Source: UBA1794 sp964439955
GTDB taxonomy: Bacteria; Bacteroidota; Bacteroidia; Bacteroidales; Bacteroidaceae
Length of the DNA: 64,000 nucleotides
NCBI GenBank assembly: GCA_964439955.1
Contig: CAYTPX010000007.1
Span: forward strand, 11,189-75,188
Direction of reading: 5' to 3'
The translations under genes were made by a program, and so were the position numbers. Shown here piece by piece: positions 1 through 8,665 of the stretch; the stretch's first letter is position 1; every line of letters begins with the position of its first letter. Under the pieces are notes generated by a model. That model did no database searches and was not told the DNA's origin. It saw only the letters and a list, made by a program, of their open reading frames with translations.

Positions 1-5
1 AACGG

Positions 6-1016
6 GTGGAGGCGGTGGCGCCGGTGATTGTCTCGGCAAGCCGTTCGACGGATATCCCGGCCTTTTACGCGCGATGGTTCTTTAACCGTTTAGAAAAGGG
101 GTATTGCGTTTGGTACAACCCGTTTAACCGGCAGAAAATGTATGTGTCGTTCGAACGTTGCCGGGTTGTCGTGTTTTGGACGAAGAACCCTAGGCCGATA
201 TTGCCGTACTTGCCCGAATTGGATCGGCGGGGAATCCATTACTATTTCCAAGTGACGCTGAACGATTACACACGGGAGGGCTTCGAACCGCATGTGCCCG
301 GCGTGGAAGAACGAGTGGAGACTTTCCGGGAATTGTCTGGCCTGATTGGCAAAGAGCGGGTTATTTGGCGGTTCGACCCATTGATAATCACCCCGCAAAT
401 CACTCCACGTAATTTGCTCGCGCGTATATGGAGAATCGGCAATATGCTGAAGGGGAGTACGGAAAAGCTGGTTTTTAGCTTTGTCGATGTGAGGGCTTAC
501 CGCAAGGTGCAAAACAACCTTGTCAAGGAAGTGCCTTGTTTCACGAAGGAGAACGTGGAATCCGCCGAACTGGACGACGGGCAGCGGCGGGAGATAGTGG
601 AGGGGCTTGTGAAATTGCGCGACATTTGGGTCTCTGGGGGATGGGACATTCAGTTGGCTACCTGTGCAGAGGCGCTCGACCTTGAACCGTATGGGATAGG
701 GCATAACCGTTGCGTTGATGGCGAACTGATGGAGCGTTTGTTTGGTGAAGACAAGGATTTGCTCTATTATCTCCATACGAGGAAATTGCCGATAGGCGGG
801 CACCAGGCAATCTTGGATTTCCCAGTTGGCGGGAAACGCCCCAGTATGAAGGACAAGGGACAGCGCGGCGCGTGCGGCTGTATGATAAGTAAGGATATAG
901 GGATGTACGACACTTGCCGGCATTTGTGTGTCTATTGTTATGCCAATGTGAGTAGGAACGCGGTTCTCAATAATGCCCGTTTCCATTCGGACGACAGCGA
1001 GAGTTTGATAGGGTGA
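6..1016 (+). CDS. DUF1848 family protein, possibly 5'-truncated
   Basis: Matches the DUF1848 family of unknown biochemical function: it opens with an ISAS-like segment (VIVSASRSTDIPAFY), has a WRFDPL segment near residue 120, and ends with a conserved cysteine cluster. Cysteines at about 290, 292, 304, 308 and 311 (CGC, then DTCRHLCVYCYAN) look like an Fe-S or zinc site; the CxxxCxxC spacing recalls radical-SAM cysteines but sits at the C-terminus. The first usable start seen is GTG at position 6, and no stop precedes it, so the true start may lie outside the window. No signal peptide is seen, so it is probably cytoplasmic. The reaction is unknown. Confidence 0.8.
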   Translation: MEAVAPVIVSASRSTDIPAFYARWFFNRLEKGYCVWYNPFNRQKMYVSFERCRVVVFWTKNPRPILPYLPELDRRGIHYYFQVTLNDYTREGFEPHVPGVEERVETFRELSGLIGKERVIWRFDPLIITPQITPRNLLARIWRIGNMLKGSTEKLVFSFVDVRAYRKVQNNLVKEVPCFTKENVESAELDDGQRREIVEGLVKLRDIWVSGGWDIQLATCAEALDLEPYGIGHNRCVDGELMERLFGEDKDLLYYLHTRKLPIGGHQAILDFPVGGKRPSMKDKGQRGACGCMISKDIGMYDTCRHLCVYCYANVSRNAVLNNARFHSDDSESLIG

Positions 1017-1116
1017 ACGTACCGTAGGACGGCTTCTTGGCTACTTTTTTAGCTCTTCCCTGATAAAAAAGAAGGAGAAAAGGGGATGGAAAAGGGACAA
1101 GTCGAAGATTTATTTG

Positions 1117-1124
1117 TATCTTTG
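1117..1124 (+). promoter_or_regulatory. -7 promoter box (TATCTTTG) before DUF177-rpmF-fabH
   Basis: TATCTTTG matches the Bacteroidota -7 consensus TAnnTTTG and ends 9 nt before the ATG at 1134. A start at the upstream in-frame ATG (1086) would put this box inside the gene, which favours 1134. No good -33 TTTG is visible at the usual spacing. Confidence 0.6.
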
Positions 1125-1133
1125 CAGCCCAAA

Positions 1134-1625
1134 ATGGGAAAAAACGAGACTTATACGATTGATTTGAAGCGTATCGTGTCGGAAGCCGCGGAATTCGGCT
1201 ATCGCTTGGACGATGCTTTCTTCGCTTCCGTCGGGGCGGGCGAGATTTGCGGCGGCAGGGTCGATGCGAAAGTGCGGGTTGAACCGTGTGCGGGACGCCA
1301 TGTCTTGTCGTTTTCCCTGCAAGGTGTCGTGCGGCTGACGTGCGACCGTTGTTTGGATGAGATGGATTGCCCGGTGAATGTCTGCCGGGAACTGGTCACG
1401 AAGTTCGGCCCCGAGTTTTCGGACGAGGGGGATGACTTGGTGGTAGTTTCCGAGTCGGAAGGCAAGTTGGACGTGGCATGGTTTTTATACGAGTTCATAG
1501 CCTTGGCACTTCCCATGCAGCACGTACACGAAGAGGGGGAATGCAATGAGGATATGGTGCGGGCTTTGCGCATGCACAGCGTGGGCGGCTTGGACGACAT
1601 GGACGATGCCCCGGAAGAGATATAG
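1134..1625 (+). CDS. YceD/DUF177 family protein
   Basis: Member of the YceD/DUF177 family, which in most bacteria is encoded directly before rpmF and has been linked to 23S rRNA or ribosome maturation. The protein is about 163 residues and has a CDRC pair in the middle (VRLTCDRCLDEMDC), typical of the family, with an acidic C-terminus. I chose ATG 1134 because the product then begins MGKNETYTIDLK, the usual Bacteroidales start, and because a promoter box occupies 1117-1124. The in-frame ATG at 1086 would add 16 unsupported residues. It is followed by rpmF and fabH, a conserved order. Probably cytoplasmic. Confidence 0.88.
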   Translation: MGKNETYTIDLKRIVSEAAEFGYRLDDAFFASVGAGEICGGRVDAKVRVEPCAGRHVLSFSLQGVVRLTCDRCLDEMDCPVNVCRELVTKFGPEFSDEGDDLVVVSESEGKLDVAWFLYEFIALALPMQHVHEEGECNEDMVRALRMHSVGGLDDMDDAPEEI

Positions 1626-1692
1626 GAAGTCCTGCCGGGAAAGGCGGGGAATAAGATAATGTAATGACATAACATTAAATAGATAAAGAAAA

Positions 1693-1878
1693 ATGGCACA
1701 TCCTAAGAGACGGCAGTCGAAGACTCGGACTGCGAAAAGAAGAACTCATGACAAAGCTGTAGCTCCTACGCTTGCTATTTGCCCGAATTGCGGCGAATGG
1801 TATGTGTATCATACCGTGTGTGGCGCATGTGGCCAATACCGGGGCAAGGTGGCGATTGAAAAAGAAGCGGCTGTCTAA
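1693..1878 (+). CDS. rpmF: 50S ribosomal protein L32
   Basis: Large-subunit ribosomal protein L32, 61 residues, the usual size. The N-terminus is the conserved basic stretch MAHPKRRQSKTRTAKRR, and the C-terminal half carries an intact zinc ribbon with cysteines at 30, 33, 43 and 46 (CPNC and CGAC). The four-cysteine form is the zinc-binding version; zinc-free paralogs lack these residues. It lies 67 nt after the DUF177 gene and about 108 nt before fabH. plsX, which sits between rpmF and fabH in many bacteria, is absent here. Confidence 0.97.
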   Translation: MAHPKRRQSKTRTAKRRTHDKAVAPTLAICPNCGEWYVYHTVCGACGQYRGKVAIEKEAAV

Positions 1879-1986
1879 ACTCTGCTAGGGAAGGACGAGG
1901 CAGCGGAAATACATGCATAAGAAGCCGGAGGTATCTCTTTGCGGGACTCTCTCTGGCTCTTTGTGCTTTTGAAGATGGAGAGTTTT

Positions 1987-3018
1987 ATGGAAAAGATAAA
2001 TGCAGTAATTACCGGGATAGGGGGTTATGTTCCCGATTATGTCTTGACAAACGAGGAACTGTCGAACATGGTCGATACGAACGACGAGTGGATCATGACG
2101 CGCATCGGGGTCAAGCAACGGAGAATCCTCAACGAAGAAGGCCTCGGCACTTCGTATATGGCACGGAAGGCCGCCAAAGAGTTGATGCGTAAGACGCATT
2201 CCAATCCTGACGACATTGACTTGATAGTCGTGGCTACTACGACGCCTGACTACCATTTCCCGTCTACGGCGTCCATCCTCTGCGACAAGCTGGGGCTGAA
2301 GAATGCTTTTGCATTCGACCTCTCGGCAGCTTGTTGCGGTTTCCTGTACCTTTTGGAGACGGGGGCCAATTTTATCCGCTCCGGGCGGTATAAGAAAATC
2401 ATCTTGGTGGGTGCGGAGAAGATGTCTTCCGTTACCGATTATACCGACCGTGCCACGTGCCCTATCTTCGGCGATGGCGCCGCGGCAGTAATGATGGAGC
2501 CCACGACGGAGGAACTGGGGGTTATGGACAGCATTTTGCGTACGGACGGCAAAGGCCTTCCTTTCCTCCACATGAAGGCGGGCGGCAGCGTGTGCCCTCC
2601 TTCCTACTTCACGGTGGACAACCACATGCACTATGTTTACCAAGAAGGCCGTACGGTCTTCAAGTACGCGGTGTCCAATATGTCTGACTTGACAGCAAAG
2701 ATTGCCGAATGCAATCAGCTGGACAAGGACAGTATCGACTGGGTTATTCCTCACCAGGCAAACTTGCGCATCATCGATGCCGTGGCGCGGCGGCTTGAAG
2801 TGCCGATGGAGAAGGTGATGGTCAATATACAACGTTACGGCAATACCAGCGCGGCAACGCTCCCGCTTTGCCTGTGGGACTTTGAGCGCAAGTTGAAAAA
2901 AGGTGATAACATTATTTTTACGGCTTTCGGCGCAGGCTTTACTTATGGTGCCCTTTACATGAAGTGGGGTTACAATGGCGATGAAGTGCCCGAAGCGAAG
3001 GCTATTGCTGCTGAATGA
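1987..3018 (+). CDS. fabH: 3-oxoacyl-[acyl-carrier-protein] synthase III
   Basis: KAS III condenses acetyl-CoA with malonyl-ACP to start fatty acid synthesis in the cytoplasm. The protein has about 343 residues, slightly longer than usual because of a short acidic tail. The thiolase-fold catalytic triad is present: Cys116 in DLSAACCGF, His in VIPHQAN, and Asn in RYGNTSAAT. The glycine-rich FGDGAAAV loop is also conserved. ATG 1987 is preferred over in-frame ATG 1975 and TTG 1939: it has GGAG 6 nt upstream and gives the usual N-terminus MEKINAVITGIGGYVP. Likely co-transcribed with DUF177-rpmF. Confidence 0.95.
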   Translation: MEKINAVITGIGGYVPDYVLTNEELSNMVDTNDEWIMTRIGVKQRRILNEEGLGTSYMARKAAKELMRKTHSNPDDIDLIVVATTTPDYHFPSTASILCDKLGLKNAFAFDLSAACCGFLYLLETGANFIRSGRYKKIILVGAEKMSSVTDYTDRATCPIFGDGAAAVMMEPTTEELGVMDSILRTDGKGLPFLHMKAGGSVCPPSYFTVDNHMHYVYQEGRTVFKYAVSNMSDLTAKIAECNQLDKDSIDWVIPHQANLRIIDAVARRLEVPMEKVMVNIQRYGNTSAATLPLCLWDFERKLKKGDNIIFTAFGAGFTYGALYMKWGYNGDEVPEAKAIAAE

Positions 3019-3074
3019 CTTCTGGGGAACGGTGTTTTTCTTCCCTGTTATGGGCGGAAAGGCACTGTTCTTTT

Positions 3075-3107
3075 CTTGTATTCCCTTGCCGCTTTTTTGT
3101 ACTTTTG
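3075..3107 (+). promoter_or_regulatory. Promoter for era
   Basis: CTTG (3075-3078), a 21-nt spacer and TACTTTTG (3100-3107) fit the Bacteroidota promoter form, with one mismatch in the -33 element. The era start lies about 40 nt downstream. Confidence 0.55.
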
Positions 3108-3147
3108 CGGCGTTTCTCGTTGTTTAATACTACTCCATTCCTTGATT

Positions 3148-4029
3148 ATGCATAAAGCCGGATTCGTAAACATCGTAGGAAATCCGAACGTAGGTAAGTC
3201 TACTCTCATGAACTTGTTTGTGGGGGAGCGTATCTCTATTGTCACCTTCAAGGCGCAAACGACCCGCCACCGTATTATGGGGATAGTGAATACGGAAGAC
3301 ACGCAAATCGTCTTTTCCGATACTCCAGGGGTGCTGAAGCCTAATTACAAGTTGCAGGAGAGCATGTTGCACTTCTCTGAGTCGGCCCTTTCGGATGCCG
3401 ACGTGCTGCTTTACGTGACGGATGTCCAGGAACAGCCTGAGAAGAATAGCGGTTTCTTGGAGCGTGTGCAGAAGATGGACATCCCGCTTTTGCTCCTGAT
3501 CAACAAGATAGACAAGACAGACCAGCAGCATTTGGAAGGATTGGTGGAGAAATGGAAAGGGCTGTTGCCCCGCGCGGAGATTTTCCCGGTTTCGGCGTTG
3601 GCCAAATTTAATGTCGATACCGTAATGCGCCGGATACGCACCCTTTTGCCCGATTCGCCTCCTTATTTCGACAAAAGCCAATGGACCGATCGCCCGGCAC
3701 GCTTCTTTGTTACAGAGATTATACGGGAAAAGATATTGCTCTATTATGACAAAGAGATACCTTATTCCGTGGAAGTCCGTGTGGAGAGCTACAAGGAGGA
3801 AGAAAACAACATAGCAATCGAGGCCGTAATCTACGTGGAGCGTGATTCGCAGAAAGGCATTATTATCGGGAAGGGAGGCCGCGCATTGAAAAAAGTGGCT
3901 ACGGAAGCGCGCCTTTCCTTGGAGCGTTTCTTGGGAAAGAAGGTCTTTTTGCAGACATTCGTGAAAGTCGATAAAGATTGGCGCAGTTCGGATAAGGAAT
4001 TGCGCAATTTTGGATATAATTTAGATTGA
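3148..4029 (+). CDS. era: GTPase Era
   Basis: Essential GTPase that binds the 3' end of 16S rRNA and helps 30S subunit maturation. The 293-residue length is typical. The G1 motif GNPNVGKS is at residues 11-18, followed by DTPG (G3) and NKID (G4). The C-terminal KH domain has its GKGG loop (IIIGKGGRALK) near residue 240. ATG 3148 gives the standard start MHKAGFVNIVG; in-frame codons upstream overlap the promoter region. der follows 39 nt downstream, so the two ribosome-assembly GTPases are probably co-transcribed. Confidence 0.96.
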   Translation: MHKAGFVNIVGNPNVGKSTLMNLFVGERISIVTFKAQTTRHRIMGIVNTEDTQIVFSDTPGVLKPNYKLQESMLHFSESALSDADVLLYVTDVQEQPEKNSGFLERVQKMDIPLLLLINKIDKTDQQHLEGLVEKWKGLLPRAEIFPVSALAKFNVDTVMRRIRTLLPDSPPYFDKSQWTDRPARFFVTEIIREKILLYYDKEIPYSVEVRVESYKEEENNIAIEAVIYVERDSQKGIIIGKGGRALKKVATEARLSLERFLGKKVFLQTFVKVDKDWRSSDKELRNFGYNLD

Positions 4030-4068
4030 TACAACTGTGGGAACAACCCCCGTGAAAACACCGGAAAT

Positions 4069-5382
4069 ATGAGTAACTTAGTAGCTATCGTAGGGCGTCC
4101 GAATGTAGGGAAGTCCACATTGTTCAACCGTTTGACGCAGACCCGGCAGGCCATCGTGGCCGAACAGGCAGGCACGACCCGCGACCGCCAATATGGGAAG
4201 TTCGAATGGGGAGGCATGGAACTTTCGCTGGTGGACACCGGAGGATGGGTCGTAAATTCCGATGATATATTTGAAGAGGAAATCCGCAAGCAAGTGATTC
4301 TGGCCGTGGAGGAAGCCGACGTGATACTTTTTGTGGTAGACATGATGGGCGGGGTTACGGATTTGGACCAATCCGTGGCCAAAATCCTGCGCCGGCAGCA
4401 AAAGCCGGTTTTGTTGGTTTGCAACAAAGCGGACAATAATAACCAACTTTATTTTTCGGCCGAGTTCTATTCGTTGGGGTTGGGCGACCCGATTTGCGTC
4501 TCTGCCATATCAGGGAGCGGGACGGGCGATTTGCTTGACGAAGTCATCAGCCGCCTTGCGCAGAAAACGACCGATTTGCTCGACGAAGACATTCCCCGTT
4601 TTGCCGTAGTGGGGCGTCCGAACGTAGGAAAGTCTTCGATTATCAATGCTTTTGTCGGGGAAACGCGTAATATCGTGACGGAAATTGCAGGGACGACCCG
4701 TGATTCCATCTATACGCGCTACAACAAATATGGCTTTGACTTCTATTTGGTTGATACGGCGGGCATACGCAAGAAAAAAAAGGTAACGGAAGATTTGGAA
4801 TATTACTCCGTAATCCGGAGCATCCGTTCCATTGAAGCCTGCGATGTCTGCATCTTGATGATCGATGCCACCCGCGGCGTGGAAATGCAGGATGTCAATA
4901 TCTACCAACTCATCCAGAAAAACCGGAAAGGGCTGGTCGTGGTTGTCAACAAGTGGGATTTGGTCGAATACAAGTCCGATAAGGTAATCAAGAATTACCA
5001 AGCGGCGATTCGCGAACGGTTTGCCCCGTTTGTCGATTTCCCCATCCTCTTTGTGAGTGCGCTTACCAAGCAACGTATTTTCAAGGTGCTGGAAATGGCC
5101 TTGGAAGTGTATAAGCACCGTTCCATGCGTATCCCCACTGCGCAACTCAACGCGGAAATGCTGCCCCTCATAGAGTCTTATCCGCCTCCTGCCAACAAGG
5201 GAAAGTATATCAAAATAAAGTATGTGACCCAATTGCCCAATACGCAGATTCCTTCGTTTGTGTTTTTTGCCAACTTGCCGCAGTATGTGAAGGAGCCCTA
5301 CAAGCGCTTTTTGGAAAACAAGATGCGCGAAAAATGGGAATTGACGGGTACTCCGGTCAATATCTTCATCCGCCAAAAATAA
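4069..5382 (+). CDS. der: GTPase Der (EngA), ribosome assembly
   Basis: Der acts in 50S subunit assembly and is recognised by two tandem GTPase domains. The first P-loop GRPNVGKST is at residues 9-17; the second, GRPNVGKSS, is near residue 181. Each domain has its own DT(G/A)G G3 motif, NKAD or NKWD G4 motif, and TTRD switch segment. A KH-like domain closes the 437-residue protein, the usual length. ATG 4069 gives MSNLVAIVGRPNVGKST. It follows era closely. Confidence 0.97.
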   Translation: MSNLVAIVGRPNVGKSTLFNRLTQTRQAIVAEQAGTTRDRQYGKFEWGGMELSLVDTGGWVVNSDDIFEEEIRKQVILAVEEADVILFVVDMMGGVTDLDQSVAKILRRQQKPVLLVCNKADNNNQLYFSAEFYSLGLGDPICVSAISGSGTGDLLDEVISRLAQKTTDLLDEDIPRFAVVGRPNVGKSSIINAFVGETRNIVTEIAGTTRDSIYTRYNKYGFDFYLVDTAGIRKKKKVTEDLEYYSVIRSIRSIEACDVCILMIDATRGVEMQDVNIYQLIQKNRKGLVVVVNKWDLVEYKSDKVIKNYQAAIRERFAPFVDFPILFVSALTKQRIFKVLEMALEVYKHRSMRIPTAQLNAEMLPLIESYPPPANKGKYIKIKYVTQLPNTQIPSFVFFANLPQYVKEPYKRFLENKMREKWELTGTPVNIFIRQK

Positions 5383-5488
5383 GTTCGGCCTGTGGTTTCT
5401 TGCCGAGGTATATGCCCCATGGCTGAAAAGTATTCCCTTAAAATCGTTCCAATGCAAGGATAGATCCCATCCCCTTCCGTGTGGGTCC

Positions 5489-5557
5489 GGAGAAAGGGCA
5501 GGCTTTGTCCCGGAAAGCCTGCGAGGCTTTTCCTGAAAGGCGCTGCACCTTTTCCCC
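5489..5557. repeat. Short palindromic repeat cluster R1 (3 units)
   Basis: Three tandem units at 5489-5510, 5511-5533 and 5534-5557, each a GGAAAG-like left arm and CTTTTCC-like right arm around a G+C-rich core. The third unit appears reversed (GGCGC on the left, GCACC on the right). Lies between der and the MATE gene. Confidence 0.6.
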
Positions 5558-5612
5558 GGCGGGTGAGGGGCTTTTCGGGTGGGGTTGCCGGACAAATTTG
5601 AGAGGCGACGCG

Positions 5613-6950
5613 ATGAAAGACATCTTTCGTACCTATTCCAGCCATTACCAGGCTTTGCTGAAGCTGGGCATGCCCATTGTGGTCGCCCAATTCGGCATTG
5701 TGGTTTTCGCCATTGCCGACACGCTGATGGTGGGGCACCACGCGGTTGAGGAGCTTAGTTCCGCCGGTTTTGTGAACAATACGTTCAATATGGCCATCGT
5801 GGCTTCCATCGGTTTCGCGCTGGGGCTGACTCCGGTGGTGGGGGCCTTGTACGGGCGTGGCGAGTACGAGGCCATCGGGCGGAAGCTACGCAACGCTTTG
5901 GCCGCAAACCTCGTCACTTCGTTGCTTTTGATGGGTTGCATGTTCGTTTTCTACCTCAACATAGACCGGATGGGGCAGCCCGAAGGGCTTTTGCCTATCA
6001 TCAAGCCGTATTTCCTGACCATCCTTTTTTCGCTTCCTTTCCTGATGCTGTTCAATGCTTTCCGCCAATGCGTCGACGGGGTGCAGGATACGCGCATCAG
6101 CATGTGGATTTTGCTCATCGGGAACTTGATCCACGTCGGGACGAACTACCTTTTCATCTATGGCCCCGGCCCCTTTCCGGAATGGGGCTTGTTCGGGGCA
6201 GGCGTTTCCACGCTGGCGATGCGGGTTCTCATGTGCCTTACGTTTGCTTTCATTTTCTTCCGCCGCAAGCGCTATGCCCCTTATCGGGAAGGCTTCCGGC
6301 GGGGTCGTGTGAACCGTGCCGACTTCGTGCAGCTCAACAAGCTGGGCTGGCCTGTCGCGCTGCAGATGTTCATGGAGACGGCCTCTTTCAGCCTGTGCAC
6401 CATCATGGTGGGCTGGCTGGGGGCGCGTGAGTTGGCCACGCACCAGGTAATGCTTTCCATCAGCACCCTGTTCTTCATGATGTATCTGGGCATGGGGTCG
6501 GCCGTGGCCGTGCGGGTAAGTTATTTCCGTGGGCAGGACGACGTGGAGAACTTGCGGCGTTCGGCCGTGGCAGGGTTTCATCTGGTCATGCTTATCGCCT
6601 TGTGTTGTTCCTTGCTCGTCGGGAGTTTGCGCACCCATGTAGGCGCTTGGTTTACCGATGACCCCGCCGTGGCGCGGGCCATACCCGCTTTGGTCATTCC
6701 GCTGCTGCTCTACCAGCTGGGCGACGGGCTGCAAATCACCTTTTCCAATGCGCTTCGCGGGCTGGCCGACGTGCGTGCCGTGGTGTTCTATGCCTTTGTT
6801 TCCTATTTCCTCGTCTCCTTGCCTGTAAGCTATTGCTTTGCTTTCGTCTTCGGCTGGGAACTTCCCGGCATCTGGTATTCCTTCTCTGTGGGCTTGACCT
6901 GTGCCGGGCTTTTCTATTTTACCCGCTTTTTTCGTCGTACTTGCCAGTAA
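5613..6950 (+). CDS. MATE family efflux transporter
   Basis: Multidrug and toxic compound extrusion transporter, an inner-membrane exporter driven by Na+ or H+. The 445-residue product is almost entirely hydrophobic helices, consistent with 12 membrane segments in two homologous halves. The N-terminal half carries LGMPIVVAQFG and ADTLMVGHH, the usual MATE signature; the second half repeats the pattern (LGWPVALQMFMETASF). ATG 5613 is chosen because upstream in-frame sequence is repeat cluster R1 and encodes nothing MATE-like. Substrate cannot be told from sequence. Confidence 0.9.
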   Translation: MKDIFRTYSSHYQALLKLGMPIVVAQFGIVVFAIADTLMVGHHAVEELSSAGFVNNTFNMAIVASIGFALGLTPVVGALYGRGEYEAIGRKLRNALAANLVTSLLLMGCMFVFYLNIDRMGQPEGLLPIIKPYFLTILFSLPFLMLFNAFRQCVDGVQDTRISMWILLIGNLIHVGTNYLFIYGPGPFPEWGLFGAGVSTLAMRVLMCLTFAFIFFRRKRYAPYREGFRRGRVNRADFVQLNKLGWPVALQMFMETASFSLCTIMVGWLGARELATHQVMLSISTLFFMMYLGMGSAVAVRVSYFRGQDDVENLRRSAVAGFHLVMLIALCCSLLVGSLRTHVGAWFTDDPAVARAIPALVIPLLLYQLGDGLQITFSNALRGLADVRAVVFYAFVSYFLVSLPVSYCFAFVFGWELPGIWYSFSVGLTCAGLFYFTRFFRRTCQ

Positions 6951-7030
6951 AAAGGGACGGTCGTCCCGTATTTTCCCGGCGGGGATGTGTGAATTTTATT
7001 CCCTGTGCGGCTATTTTGGTGGAGAACCGC

Positions 7031-7038
7031 TATATTTG
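7031..7038 (+). promoter_or_regulatory. -7 box (TATATTTG) before the FAD oxidoreductase operon
   Basis: TATATTTG fits TAnnTTTG and lies 31 nt before the GTG start at 7070. No -33 element at proper spacing is evident. Confidence 0.45.
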
Positions 7039-7069
7039 TCCCATAAAAACATCTAAAGAGTAGGAAAAA

Positions 7070-8653
7070 GTGGCTATTTCCAAACGAGCAATCATAGCCG
7101 GTGCCGGTCCGGCGGGGCTTACTGCCGCCCGCGAGTTATTGGAGCGCACGGATATCCACCCGCTGGTTTTCGAGGAAACCGGGGCTATCGGCGGCATTTC
7201 GCAGACTGTGTCTTACAAGGGAAACCGCATGGATATCGGGGGACACCGGTTCTTTTCGAAGAACAAACGGGTGATGGACTGGTGGATGGAGGTGCTTCCT
7301 TTGCAGGGAAGCCCTGCGGAAGACGACTTGCTCTTGCAGCGCACGCCCGAAGGCCTGCAGCCCGGCGGGCCTGACCCGGAGCGCGAGGATCGCGTGATGC
7401 TGGAGCGCAACCGCGTTTCCCGCATCTTCTACTTGCGTAAGTTCTTCGACTATCCTATTTCGCTCAAGCTAAAGACGTTTGCCAACATGGGCTTGTGGCG
7501 CACGGTGCAGGCCGGCGCGGGCTATCTTGCCTCGGCGTTGGTGAAGAAACCCGATACTTCGCTCGAGAACTTCTACATCAACCGTTTCGGGCGTCCGCTC
7601 TACCGCATGTTTTTTGAGGACTATACGGAAAAAGTTTGGGGCATCCATCCTTCCCGACTTGGCGCCGACTGGGGTGCGCAGCGGGTGAAGGGGCTTTCCG
7701 TTTTCGCCATATTGAAAGACATGTTGCGGAAAAGTTTCCAAAGCGGGTCGGCTTCCGACCCGGACAAGGTGGAGACTTCGCTCATCGAGCGTTTCTTTTA
7801 TCCGAAATACGGGCCGGGGCAGCTTTGGGAGACTGTGGCTGCCGGCGTGCGGGCACGGGGCGGCGAGGTCGTGATGCGGACGGCTGTGGAGGAAGTGCAT
7901 GTGGAAGGCGGCCGGGTCGTAGCCGTCACGGTGCGCACGCCGCAGGGTGCGCGCCGGCAGGAAGCATGCGATTATTTTTTCTCCTCCATGCCTTTGAAAG
8001 ACTTGGTGCTGGCCTTGCGGGGAATCGATGTGCCGGAAGACGTGAGGAGGGTGGCCGCCGGGCTGCCTTATCGCGATTTCATAACCGTGGGTCTCTTGGT
8101 GGACAAACTGGAAATCACCAACGAAACCCGCATCAAGACCTATGACAACCGTGTGCCGGACACGTGGATTTACATACAGGAACGCGACGTGAAGGTCGGC
8201 CGCTTGCAGGTCTTCAACAACTGGTCGCCCTATCTGGTGAAGGACTACCGCGGCACGATGTGGATAGGGCTGGAGTATTTTTGCACGGAAGGCGACGGAC
8301 TTTGGACGATGGGCGATGCCGATTTCATCCGGATGGCCGTCTCCGAGCTGGAAAAGATAGGCATTGTGCGCAAAGAGTCGGTGCGCGATGCCTGCCGCAT
8401 ACGCATCAAGAAAGCCTATCCTTCGTATTTCGGGACTTATTATGAATTGGATAAGGTGAAGGCTTTCCTCGATTCCATTGAAAACCTCTATTGTGTGGGC
8501 CGGAACGGGCAGCACCGTTACAATAATATGGATCATTCCATGCTGACAGCCATGGAGGCGGTGGACAACATCGTAGCAGGTGTTGCCACGAAGGAGAACG
8601 TGTGGGCGGTGAATACCGAAGAGGAATATCATGAAACGAAAACTAATCCTTAA
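7070..8653 (+). CDS. NAD(P)/FAD-dependent amine-oxidase-like protein
   Basis: FAD-dependent oxidoreductase of the amine-oxidase/UDP-galactopyranose-mutase-like group. The Rossmann dinucleotide motif GAGPAGLTAA is near residue 10, followed by an acidic VFEE end of strand 2 and the GGIS and DIGGHRFF segments that contact flavin. The C-terminal flavin motif (CVGRNGQHRYNNMDHS) is intact. The start is GTG 7070; no ATG is available near it. Length is 527 residues. The next gene begins 12 nt after the stop, and a GT-C-like membrane protein follows, so a role in cell-surface glycan or lipid modification is possible but only inferred. Confidence 0.85.
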   Translation: MAISKRAIIAGAGPAGLTAARELLERTDIHPLVFEETGAIGGISQTVSYKGNRMDIGGHRFFSKNKRVMDWWMEVLPLQGSPAEDDLLLQRTPEGLQPGGPDPEREDRVMLERNRVSRIFYLRKFFDYPISLKLKTFANMGLWRTVQAGAGYLASALVKKPDTSLENFYINRFGRPLYRMFFEDYTEKVWGIHPSRLGADWGAQRVKGLSVFAILKDMLRKSFQSGSASDPDKVETSLIERFFYPKYGPGQLWETVAAGVRARGGEVVMRTAVEEVHVEGGRVVAVTVRTPQGARRQEACDYFFSSMPLKDLVLALRGIDVPEDVRRVAAGLPYRDFITVGLLVDKLEITNETRIKTYDNRVPDTWIYIQERDVKVGRLQVFNNWSPYLVKDYRGTMWIGLEYFCTEGDGLWTMGDADFIRMAVSELEKIGIVRKESVRDACRIRIKKAYPSYFGTYYELDKVKAFLDSIENLYCVGRNGQHRYNNMDHSMLTAMEAVDNIVAGVATKENVWAVNTEEEYHETKTNP

Positions 8654-8665
8654 CCTTCCTACCTT

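Noticed and set aside
5481..5612. Longer MATE start including upstream in-frame codons
   Set aside because: Those codons are repeat cluster R1; the protein family begins at ATG 5613.
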